The position numbers and the translations under genes were made by a program. Shown here piece after piece: positions 9,848 through 19,474 of a stretch of DNA of 25,887 bases. Under the pieces are notes generated by a model, which searched no databases, was not told the origin of the DNA, and saw only the letters and a list, made by a program, of their open reading frames with translations. Positions within the stretch are counted from its first letter, which is position 1. Every line of letters begins with the position of its first letter. The stretch is taken from contig JAYMTA010000628.1 of the NCBI GenBank assembly GCA_036897625.1, positions 1 through 25,887 on the forward strand, in the 5' to 3' direction. This DNA is from Pelargonium cotyledonis (lineage: Eukaryota > Streptophyta > Magnoliopsida > Geraniales > Geraniaceae).

Positions 9848-12819
9848 ATGTCTGGAATTGAACCATATGCTACTGCTGTCATTGGGTCTGTGGTCAGAGA
9901 CGTTCTCAGAAAGTTGTTCAATCTGAAGGATTCCAAGAGCTTGCCAGAAATCATTAAAGATGTAGACGGTTTTGTTGGTCAACTAGAAGCACATGTAGAA
10001 GATTTTCAGGCACAGATAATGGGAAATCCATGGATGAAAACCACACACACTTTTCACTTGTGGGAAAAAGATGTGTCCAAGTTTGTGGGAGATGTCAGAA
10101 ATCTGAAAGATAAATTCAAGTTTCTTGGAGACGCAACAAATCTGAAGCATAAGTTCAAGAACATGATGGGAGCAATGAAGCAACCGGTTGAGCATCAGAA
10201 ATACAAGAGTGAAATGGCATACATGTTCTTGCTAGGCCAAAGGCTTCTCGAAAGAGGCGGCTGCTGGATCACGGATAGAAATTTGATTCTGGTTGAACTG
10301 CTAGAGGAACGTGTTATTACAGAGATCAATGTGCCAGAAATCAAAGGGTTTCCAACACTCTAGAAGCCGTTAGAAGAAGTATTACTCTCCCTTCGATGGG
10401 AGCGTGTAAAAGTGATTTCTATTTGTGGGATGCTTGGAGTTGGGAAAACAACTTTGTTGCAGACCTTGAACAACCATGCAAGAGTGGCAAATCTCTTTGA
10501 AATTGTCATTATTGTGAAGTTCAGGGAAGAGGGGAACGAGGAGAATATGCGAAGGAAAATTGGGCGGCGACTAATGTTGGATGGGGGGAGAGGCATCACT
10601 AAAGAGGTCATACACAAAGAATTAATGAAAAGAAAGTTTTTGCTGTTTTTGGATGATGTTACAGAAGAGCTTAACTTGAATCAAATTGGCATTCCTCATG
10701 ACAGTGTTGGTAGTAAGGTGATATTGACATCAAGGTTCAGTCATGTATGTCGATTAATGAGTAACGTTATGATGATCAAAGTGGATAAACTATCAAATAT
10801 TGAAGCTTGGAAGATGTTTGTAGAGATTGCTGGCAATGTGGTAGACAAACCAAGTATACGACTCACTGCTAAGGAGGTAGCTGAAGAGTGTGATGGTCTG
10901 CCTTTCTTAATAAAAGTTGTAGCAACAAGCTTTAGATTGAAGACAAATGCACACCTTTGGAAAGATGGCTTAATTGATTTACGCTACATAGACACAAGAA
11001 AGGAGATTGAAGGTGTAAGTGAAATGTATGAATTCTTGGAGTCTTGTTATCACCAATTGAACAAGGAGGAGACAAACAACTGCTTTCTCTATGGGGCATT
11101 ATTTCTTGCGGGAAAAAAGATCTATACAGAACATCTGATCGAGTCTTGGACAGAAGAAGGCTTCTTTGATAGCCTTAGTCAACTGGAGACGCATCAAGAC
11201 AAGCTGAATAAAGGGCATGCCATACTGGATAAACTTACCAAGTTGTCATTGCTGGAGAAAGATGAAAATGACAGCAAGATGATGTATGTTTGGATGCACA
11301 ACTGTATTCAACAATTCGCCTTGTATCAATCCAGAAAAGACCCTAAAAGTAAGCTTCTAGTCAAAAGAGGATTGAAATCAGACAAGACCCATAAAATAGA
11401 AGATTGGGAGGAGGCAAGACAAATTTCTATGATTGATAGCGAGCTAGATCACTTGCCGGACAACCCAAATTGCAGCAAGCTTTTGACACTACTATTACAG
11501 AAGAGTTCCAAATTGGAAACTATTCCTCCTTCCTCTTCCTAAATGCAGGGAATCTTCAACTTCTCAACTTGCATGCCACAAGAATAGAATCGTTACCATC
11601 TTCTGTATCAAACATGACTACCATGAAGGCGCTTTATTTAAATGGTTTCTCCTCTTTGCAAAATTTGCCTGGTGAAATAGGCAATCTAAAATGTCTTGAG
11701 GTGCTCGACATTCGAGGCACCAAGATTATCTTCATACCACCTCCAATTGCAAACTTGGTTAAGCTGAAGATCTTGCGAGTGTCATACTTCAAAGATTGTG
11801 AGAGTGGAGGAGCTCATGACAATCAAAGGAATGAGAATGTGATTTCAAAGCTACTTGCATTGGAAGAATTGGTTATTCAAGTGTTTTCTAACCAATACCA
11901 TGAGTGGTGCAATGAAGTTATGAATATCGTAAATGAAGTTGTTGTCTTGAACAATCTGTATAGTATCAAATTTTGCTTTCCCAGAGCAGATACTCTTCGT
12001 ACTTCCATTGAAGCTAAGGGAAAATGGATGGATTGTGTAGAGTTATTCCAGCTTTTTGTCGGCTGTCCAGACAAAGGTAATCTTGTGATACTTGAGCATC
12101 TAAACTGCAGAGTTGATCAATATGTGAGATACTGTGATGGTGAGCTCAAAGACAATGATATTATTTGTGATGTACTTGCTAAAAGTCAAGCAATTGAAGT
12201 GATTGAACACAAGGACATCACAAGACTCTCAGACTTTAAGGGAGTTGAAGCAGGTGACTTGTACGGTTTTCTATTTGAAAAATGTCATAAACTTGAATCC
12301 ATTGTTGATGCTGGTGTACAAGATGAAGACGAGCTACCAATTCCGCAAGAGCTATACCTGAATGATCTTCCACATTTGAGAAGTGTTTTTGAGGGGGAGA
12401 TTCAGCTCTCAATCATATCTAGGCTAAAGGTACTGGAACTGAAAAAATGCCCTGAATTGACCAAGGTGATTTCTGGTGGAATGATTGAACAACTCGTTGG
12501 ACTCCAAAAGCTATCAGTTGAAGAATGTAGCCAAATAGAAGAGTTGATTATACAACCCAAGGGTACGAGTTTGAGGTCACTGCACACATTAAGGCTACTT
12601 CGGTTGCCAAAATTAAGTTCTATATGCAACGATGCATCATTAACATGGCCCTCCTTGGAAGTTCTTGAGGTAGATGGGTGCCCTCTATTGAAAAACTTAC
12701 CTTTCAACGAAGAAAATGCTCCTCAATTAAGATTGATTGAAGGGAAGAAACAGTGGTGGACAACTTTGCAGAATGCCGAAGTCAAGAGGCAGCTCGCGCG
12801 CAGGTGCAGCATTAAGTAA
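9848..12819 (+). pseudogene. NLR-2: CC-NB-ARC-LRR resistance gene with one nonsense codon and one frameshift
   Basis: Reading continuously, this is a CNL of about 990 residues, the usual size. N-terminal helical/CC-like segment: residues 1-171. NB-ARC: P-loop GMLGVGKTT (Lys codon 10445-10447), RNBS-A FEIVIIVKF, kinase 2 FLLFLDDV, RNBS-B GSKVILTSR, GLPL-type CDGLPFLIKVVA, RNBS-D-like NCFLYGALF and WMHN in place of the MHD motif (11291-11302). LRRs follow, with LKCLEVLDIRGTKIIFIPPP and a C-terminal EGKKQWWTTLQ. Breaks: TAG at 10361-10363, in frame between the N-terminal segment and the NB-ARC (TL-stop-KPLEEVLLSL), and a one-base shift at about 11520-11542 in the first LRRs, after which the frame 11470-12819 takes over. 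Family role (known): ATP-switch immune receptor. It could be expressed as truncated CC or NB products, but I call it a pseudogene. Most similar in style to the At4g27190-like group. Confidence 0.8.
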
Positions 12820-13400
12820 GTGATCCTTCAATCATTCTTCTTTGCATTGACATCTTGATGAATATTAGTATCTAGGATGATGACCATTAATGTAATCACT
12901 TCGTAAACTACTAGTAATATTATTGTTTCGACTTTCCAGATTCTGAAATGGCTGGCTTGTCTTGATTCGAACAACGAAAAAGGTATTGTTTCATAGTAGT
13001 TAAATCCTCCGTTTCACTTGCACTTTTGTTTTCAGATTTTGATTGAACTTGTTCACGCCATGGTCCCAATGAAAACCAAATACTTAGTTATCTCATCTAC
13101 TTAGTTTTACATTCGTCAAATGTGATCATGAAACTTAATTTGCAATTTTAAGAGGCAGAGGATTGCTTAGAAGCTACAAAAGGGTTTATTAAAATTTTAA
13201 AATGACCATATTGCTCTTTTTTCCTTTGCAGATGTCAAGGGACTAGTTTGGAACCAGAGGTTCTTGACGTTTTTGTAGCAAGTTCATTTGTATCAGCTCT
13301 AAACTACATGTTTATTTTTTTCTTTCTAAAGATATATTCGATATGGCTAGAAACAGGGCTTTTGCCTAGCTTTCGTGCTTGATTGTTTGTGCATGTGGAG
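12816..13400 (+). other. 3' region of NLR-2 with probable introns
   Basis: AA/GTAAGTG at 12816 overlaps the TAA stop and is a strong splice donor. The acceptor TTTCCAG ends at 12939. Splicing would give K-F-stop (TGA 12944-12946) instead of K-stop. A second potential intron runs from 12983 to 13231 (TTTGCAG). The following stretch (13236-13355) is repeated at 22683-22790, and 13086-13152 resembles 19917-20015, so this 3' flank was duplicated with other NLR copies. Only splice-signal reading supports the introns. Confidence 0.45.
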
Positions 13401-13465
13401 GAGTATTTCGTTACAGATGTTATTGATAACTCGTCGATAACCATAACAAACAAAAAAGAAAATTA

Positions 13466-15135
13466 ACACAAGATGTAAACAACATAAAACTGAATCACCA
13501 ATCACAGATAATCCTCAATTGCTCATATATATCAGATTGTTCCCAAATTTGACAAACCAAATAAATAAGAAAAATACTAGTTCCATGTGAGGGTTCATTG
13601 AATCCATTTTCAACCCATTCCACAGCTTGCACATTCAGCATTCCCCATGACCTTCAGGAAAAAACAGAACAGATGCTAAATTATACTTTAAGACATTGAT
13701 TCAAAGTTAATTACCTGACTCGGAGTGATGATTTTAAAAGCTAAACCCATTTGCTGCGAGTTGTGTCTTAAATTATACTCTTAAATTATATTGCTGGCAA
13801 TCGACCAGCAATATAACCTCCTTCTCCATAATTGTATCCAGAGTTGATGTCTCTATCAATCCATTTGTCATACTCATGAGACTTACTTGACGCGCAATAT
13901 CGTCCAGAATCTCAAGAATGGTCCAATCTTCTAAGACAGTAACACAAATGACAAGATCAAACGTGTCTTTTACGAGGAACAAATCCTTGAGTGCATCCAC
14001 CACTTTGTTTGCTCCTTTGCCCGAAACTGCAATCATGCTCGCAACTTCCTCTTTAAGGTATGCACTAACTTGGAGGGCAGCCATGTCCACTGCATTTTTA
14101 AGGACTTCTCGAGGGACTTGCATGATTAGTTCAACTTCATCATGTAAGAGTGAAAATTCAGGAGAATCTACATCTACATACTCCCACATGGACTTTCTGG
14201 GATGCTGTCTAATAACTTTGTCTTTCTCTGTAGACGAGGTAGGATCTTCACGCTCCTGATTGGACATTATGATCCTCATGGTTTTAAAAGCTTCTTCTTG
14301 ATCCACCAGAGTAAGTGCAGAAGTGTCCAGTTTTCCCCTTGATCCACACCAGGCACATCATCATTAATTTTTGTGGGCGTAGATGATACCGACCTATACA
14401 TTCCACCGTTATATTTAGCAAATTATCAAGAAGAGAATCAATATAAATTTTATATATATGTTTGGGCTTCACATACTAAAATGTCAACCTCATTATAAAA
14501 GTTTGATTTCCACTGTTATATTTACTTTCAGCACCCCCAATTCGGGACTTTATACCCATTTTAACTATCTATATATAGAGGTGCTCATTAGTCCATGACC
14601 TGACGAGGACCGGAGACTGAACCTGTTTTACACCAAATTCAGTTTCAAAATTGAGGGAATTTTATTTTCAAAAACTTAGAATTGGACTGAACTGTACAAG
14701 CGTGAAAAGAGCCACTCAAGCTCAATTTGCTAAATATTCAGCTTGCATTAGCTAATTGTAATCGAGCTTGAGACGAACTCTGTAGGATTTGATACACTTG
14801 TGAATTGGTTCATTTATTATTTGTTCATCAACCAACATTTTCGGTGACATTTTACATATCAGAACAGTAAATAAATTGAACTGAGTTAGATCTCTGTTAA
14901 TTTTCAACCAATAGAGCTCGGACCAAGCTCAAACCAATAGTCCTAACAATTTCAGATATGATTTCTTAGGTTGAACTTGCTTCAGAAACATACAAGGAAA
15001 AGAGTATATATATGTATGCAAGGAACTGCAAGTAAGTTGAGATTTAAAGAAGTAAGTACCTGTTGGTGTTGTGTGTTAAAGACAAGAATTGAACCAATAT
15101 TCCTCGTAGCCCTGAGAATCTGAAAATAATACAAT
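13466..15135 (-). pseudogene. NLR-3: shrunken duplicate of NLR-1
   Basis: The DNA matches 4857-8795 closely but lacks the part corresponding to about 5248-7475, meaning most of the NB-ARC and all LRRs. What remains on the minus strand is the small exon (15060-15119, stop inside), the intron, and an exon starting at 14393 whose open part (13773-14306) reads DQEEAFKTMRIIMSNQE.., PREVLKNAVDMAALQVSAYL, VSGKGANKVVDALKD, FDLVICVTVLEDWTILEI and ILLVD. It then fuses to the NLR-1 type 3' flank and soon stops. A two-base insertion (ggtgtggatc against ggtggatc) shifts the frame near 14346. It keeps an uninterrupted D-E-V-E-L join where NLR-1 has an extra base, and lacks the NLR-1 TGA codon, so those NLR-1 lesions arose after the duplication. 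Non-functional. Confidence 0.85.
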
Positions 15136-15140
15136 CACTA

Positions 15141-16353
15141 CAACAAGTTTTAGATTGAAGACAAATGCACACCTCTGGAAAGATGGCTTAAATGATTTAC
15201 GCTACATAGACACAAGAATGACCTTGTTATGGCCAACTGAACAAGGAGGAGACAAAGAATTGCTTTCTCTATGGTGCACTATTTCCTGCGGGCACTAAGA
15301 TCTATACAGAACATCTGGTTGAGTCTTGGACGGAAGAAGGCTTCTCTGACATCCTTGGTCAACTGGAGACGCATCAAGACTAGCTTAATAAAGGGCATGC
15401 CATACTGGATAAACTTACCAAGTTGTCATTGTTGGAGAAAGATGAAAATGAAGCAAGATAATGTACGTTTGGATGCACAACTGTATTAAACAATTCGCCT
15501 TGTATCAATCCAGAATAGATCCTGAAAGTAAACTTTTAGTCCAAAGAGAAGTGAAAATAGGCAAGACCGTAAAATAGAAGATTGGGCGGAGGCGAGGCGA
15601 ATCTCTATGATTGACAGCCGGCTAGATCACTTGTTGGAGAGCCCAAATTGCAACAAGCTTTTGACACTACTATTACATAAGAGTTCCAAATTGGAAACTA
15701 TTCCTTCATCCTAAATACAGGAGTCTTAAACTTCTCAACTTGCATGCCACGAGAATACAATCGTTACCATCTTTTGTATCATACATGACTACCATGAAGA
15801 CACTTTATTTAAATGGTTGCTCGTTCCTGCAAAATTTGCCCGGTGAAATAGGTAATCTTAAATGTCTTGAGGTGCTTGACATTCGAGGCACCAAGATTAT
15901 CTTCATACCACTTCCAATCGCAGATTTGGTTAAACTGAAGATCTTGCGAGCGTCATTTTACAAAGATAGTGAGAGTGGAGGAGCTCATGACAATCAAAGG
16001 AATAAGAATGTGATTTCGAAGCTGTTTGAATTGGAAGAATTGGTTATTCAAGTGTTCTCTAACCAAATATCATGAGTGGTGCAATGAAGTTGCGAATGTC
16101 GTAAATGAAGTTGTTGTCTTGAACAATCTATATAGTCTCAAATTTTGCTTTCAGACATTTTCGTACTTCCATCGAAGCTAAGGGAAAATGGATGGTTCGT
16201 GTAGAGTCATTCCACATTTTTGTTAGCTGCCCAAACAAAGGTAATCCTGTGAAATACTTAATCATCTAAACTGTAGAGTTGATCGATATTTGAGATACTG
16301 TGATGGTGAGCTCAAAGACAATGATATTATTTGTAATGTAATTGCTAAAAGTC
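15141..16353 (+). pseudogene. NLR-2-like fragment, left arm of the inverted repeat
   Basis: Corresponds to NLR-2 10923-12187 with a deletion of about 48 bases after acacaaga. It starts at caacaagttttagattg and ends at gctaaaagtc. It covers the end of the NB-ARC (including WMHN at about 15470-15482) and the first LRRs; the longest open piece is 15740-16075 (ATRIQSLPSFVSYMTTMKTL..). Many stops and shifts, for example tagctt near 15381 and TAA near 15458. No promoter or 5' gene part accompanies it: it abuts NLR-3 directly. Confidence 0.88.
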
Positions 16354-17619
16354 AGACAATGATATTATTACTTGACTTTTAGCAATTACATCACAAATAA
16401 TATCATTATCTTTGAGCTCACCATCACAGTATCTCAAATATCAATGAACTCTACAGTTTATATGGTTAAGGATTTTAGAATTACCTTTGTCTGGGCAGCC
16501 AAAAAAATTGTGGAATGACTCTACACGAACCATTCATTTTCCCTTAGCTTCGATGGAAGTACGAAAAGTGTCTGTTTTGGGAAAGCAAAATTTGAGACTA
16601 TATAGATTGTTCAAGACAACTTCATTTACGACATTCGCAACTTCATTTCACCACTCATGATATTGGTTAGAGAACGCTTAGAATAGCCAATTCTTCTGAT
16701 TCAAGCAGCTTCGAAATCACATTCTTATTCCTTTGATTGTCATGAGCTCCTCCACTCTCACTATCTTTGTAAAATAACACTCACAAGATCCTCAGTTTAA
16801 CCAAGTCTGCGATTGAAAGTGGTATGAAGATAATCTTGGTGCCTCGAATGTCAAGTGCCTCAAGACATTTAAGATTACCTATTTCACCAAGCAAATTTTA
16901 CAGGGATGAGCGACCATTTAAATAAAGCGCATTCATGGCAGTCATGTTTGATACAGAAGATAGTAACAATTGTATTCTCGTGGCATGCAAGTTGAGAGGT
17001 TGAAGACTCCCTGCATTTTGAAAGAAAGATGTGAATAGTTTACAATTTGGAACTCTTATGTAATAGTATTATAAAAGCTTGCTGCAATTTAGGCTCTCCA
17101 GCAAGTGATCTAGCCAGCTGTAATCATAGAAATTCGTGTTGCCTCCTCCTAGTCTACTATTTTATGCGTCTTGCTTGATTTCAATCCTCTTTTGACTAGA
17201 AGTTTACTTTCATGGTCTTTTCTGGATTGATACGAGGCAAATTGTCGAATATAATTATGCATCCAAATTGTCATTTTCATCTTTCTCCAGCAATGACAAC
17301 TTGGTAAGTTTATCTAGTATGGCATACCTTTTATTAAGCTTGTCCTGATACGTCTCCAGTTAACCAAGGCTGTCAAAGAAGCCTTTTTCCGTCCAAGACT
17401 CAACCAGATGTTTTGTATAGATCTTAGTGCCCACAGGAAATAGTGCACCATAGAGAAAACAGTTCTTTGTCTCCTCCTTGTTCAGTTGGCTATAACAAGA
17501 CTTCAAGAATTCTTACATTTCACTTACACCGTCATTCTCATTTCTTGTGTCTTTGAAGCGTACATCAATTAAGCCATCTTTTCAGAGGTGTGCATTTGTC
17601 TTCAATCTAAAACTTGTTG
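15141..17619. repeat. Long inverted repeat, ~1.2-kb arms, 20-base spacer
   Basis: The arms 15141-16353 and 16374-17619 are reverse complements of each other across the spacer 16354-16373. Next to the centre, about 66 bases pair with only about two mismatches. Further out, a 35-base stretch (about 15397-15431 against 17290-17324) differs at one position. A transcript through it would form a long imperfect hairpin with sequence of the NLR-2 NB-ARC end and LRR start. Confidence 0.92.
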
Positions 17620-17672
17620 CTACAGCTTTTATTAAGAAAGAAAGGCAGACTATCACACTCCTCAGCTACCTT
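16374..17672 (-). pseudogene. NLR-2-like fragment, right arm of the inverted repeat
   Basis: The reverse complement matches NLR-2 from about 10871 to 12187, without the 48-base deletion of the left arm, so it was not simply copied from the present left arm. It reads W-M-H-N-Y-I-R-Q-F-A in the MHD position (plus-strand tgcatccaaattgtc region near 17260-17275). Frameshifts and stops are frequent, for example TAA in the segment matching LETIP. It extends past the left arm's homology by about 53 bases (17620-17672), then homology to NLR-2 ends. Confidence 0.88.
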
Positions 17673-18268
17673 ATCAACAAATCAATATATACAACAATTT
17701 GAGTCACAATTATTACATGACTTTCGATTATATACCGAATGATAACACAATAATTGGACAAATTATTTTACGCCAAAGCAATCTCAAACATGACTTGAAA
17801 AGTCCATTTCATGGACATGTGAACACCAATTAAATTTTTAGATTTGAAAATGTAATTTTGAATTATTCGGTTTTAAATGACCGAGAAGCCAAATTGAAAC
17901 ACCACAAAGTAAAATCTTTTTGAGTTTTTGGTTTTAATGGTCAAGTGACCGGATGTAAAAAACACAAGTTACAACACCAAATGAAAAATCTATTTGAAGT
18001 TCTCTTTAATGCTCAAAGACCGAAACACTACATGCTAACCACAAATATTTTCAAGCAACATGTTAGTCCTAATTAACTAATAATTTGAAAGGATTAAGTT
18101 AAAAATCTAAGTAAGCATGTTGACAACGTTTAGTTAAATATTGCAACACAATTCTAAAATCTAAACCAAACTTGCAGCCCAAAAACTAACACCTAACACA
18201 GCCTAAATTCACGTAAAAGCCCACAACAAATGCATGAATAAATAATAAATAATAAATAAATCCCTTAC
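17673..18268. other. Gene-free AT-rich stretch
   Basis: No frame or RNA gene is recognisable. On the minus strand this would be the beginning of the intron after the orphan first exon (18269-18383). Two related A/T-rich passages (about 17868-17920 and 17930-17990, each with ggttttaa.. and a gaccg motif) may be an old short duplication. Confidence 0.5.
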
Positions 18269-18383
18269 CTGTTTCGTGAAAGTAAAACAGAGGGAAAAGA
18301 GGAAGAGGCGGTGGTGCCTTGAACGGCGACGGCAAGAGGTGACGGAGGGTGGTGGAATGGGAGGATCCGGAAGAAGGCTCCAT
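18269..18383 (-). CDS. Orphan first exon of an unrecognised gene
   Basis: ATG at 18381-18383 opens MEPSSGSSHSTTLRHLLPSP, then a proline/leucine-rich tail ending FHET, and reaches an ACAG/GTAAGG splice donor at 18269. That is 38 codons plus one base. Upstream are a GC-rich leader and a TATA box at a reasonable distance, so this looks like a true gene start. No second exon is visible before the NLR inverted repeat begins at 17672, so the gene body is lost, displaced or far away. The Ser/Thr/Pro-rich start with few acidic residues could be an organelle targeting peptide, but this is a guess. Family not recognised. Confidence 0.4.
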
Positions 18384-18527
18384 GGACGCCGGCGGCGAAT
18401 GAAGCAGAGTTCCGGAGAAGAATAGAAGCAGAGGCTCCGGATCTGGGCTTGGAGCGGTTTAAAGGAGGCGGGCGGCTGTGATTTCGGGGCTGTTGTGGTG
18501 GCGTTTACGGTGTATTGACGGGCTGCC

Positions 18528-18634
18528 CTCCGGCGGCTCAGCCACCGGAAGTGGCTGGTTTTGCGGGCTGTTTTTTTTTGTCTGTGTGATGTGATATTGG
18601 TGGTGAGTGAGCTCCGGCGGCAGAGCCGCCGAAG
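18528..18634. repeat. Two repeated GC-rich palindromes in the leader of the orphan exon
   Basis: ctccggcggctcagccaccg (from 18528) and ctccggcggcagagccgccg (from 18612) are near copies of each other, and each is itself a near-perfect hairpin (TCCGGCGGC..GCCGCCGGA type). They are 84 bases apart in otherwise AT-rich surroundings. Confidence 0.75.
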
Positions 18635-18731
18635 TTGGTTGATTGGACTCTCTGTCTTGCTCTGATTTTTTCTCCTCTGAAAATTATTCCTGAATATTAT
18701 CCCCTTCTTTTTGATGCAAATTGGTGATCTT

Positions 18732-18739
18732 TATTTATA
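18732..18739 (-). promoter_or_regulatory. TATA box for the orphan first exon
   Basis: TATAAATA on the minus strand (context CCCTCTATAAATAAAG), about 350 bases upstream of the ATG ending at 18383. It would start a GC-rich leader of roughly 320 bases. Confidence 0.45.
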
Positions 18740-18957
18740 GAGGGGGAATGGATAGTTAGAATTTTGAATTTGAATTCTTGGGAATGGTGTGAGATGGAAG
18801 AAGAAGGTTACAGGTCTCACTTTGTGTGCAAAATCGATGAATCACAATAAGGGAAAGAGCTGTTGGAGTTGCAGGTGGAGAGAAGAAGAAAGGAAAGAGA
18901 TGAAACTGGTCTGGTTTGGTTAGGTTCGAACCGGACCGGTTCGGTAAAAAAAACTAA

Positions 18958-19474
18958 AGTTGCGTTTAGGAACATGAATTTGATTTGAAATTCCTCATTT
19001 AAAATTTTGGATTTGAAATGTTGTATTTCAAATACAAATATAATGTTTGGTAAAACATAGAATTTCAAATGATAAGCTATGAACTGTCATTTCAAATATC
19101 ACGTTCTAGGTATGTTTTAGAATGTTATTAGATTTCACTTTAATTCATATTCAAATTCTTAGGTAGCGTTCGTTTAACAATTTTTATTTGAAATCCTCAT
19201 AAAGTAGGACATGTTGGTTATTTTTAAATTGTGATTATTACGTTCGTTTAATTTTTTTCATGAGCGCATATTTGAAATTAAAAAATATTCTCTTTCTCCA
19301 AATGAGTTAAATAATTTCTTAGAATTTGAATTTATTTAACCCTTAACAAAGAGGGTTTAATTATTTTAATTAAATTAAAAACTATATTAAACGAGCGCCA
19401 CCTTAGAATTTTCACATATCTCATTTATCGCAAATCCAACATTTCAAATTAAATTTGTATTAACAAACACACCA
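18958..19474. mobile_element. Older MITE-like element (Tourist/Harbinger-like), host of a nested MITE
   Basis: The left end AGTTGCGTTTAGGAACATG and the reverse complement of the right end TGGTGTGTTTGTTAATAC are related, and the similarity runs on into the ATTTGATTTGAAAT / ATTTAATTTGAAAT segment. A TAA triplet flanks each side (18955-18957 and 19475-19477), as in PIF/Harbinger target duplications. Without the nested element it would be about 275 bases. It has no coding capacity. The terminal repeats are diverged, so this is tentative. Confidence 0.4.
19162..19402. mobile_element. Tourist-like MITE, 241 bp
   Basis: Terminal inverted repeats GGTAGCGTTCGTTTAA (left) and GGTGGCGCTCGTTTAA (reverse complement of the right end), with a TTA triplet on both sides (19159-19161 and 19403-19405). 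The TTA target site, short size and AT-rich non-coding interior fit PIF/Harbinger-derived Tourist elements. A third copy of acgttcgtttaat lies inside at about 19239. Confidence 0.65.

Noticed and set aside
10290-10370. Small intron removing the TAG at 10361
   Set aside because: The TAG could be read as an acceptor (CTCTAG), but no good donor lies at a fitting distance and the coding sequence on both sides is family-like.
15137-15148. cactacaacaag as a CACTA transposon end
   Set aside because: Only 12 bases at a deletion junction; most of it is shared with the NLR sequence (caacaag) and no TAGTG partner is seen at the right end of the inverted repeat.
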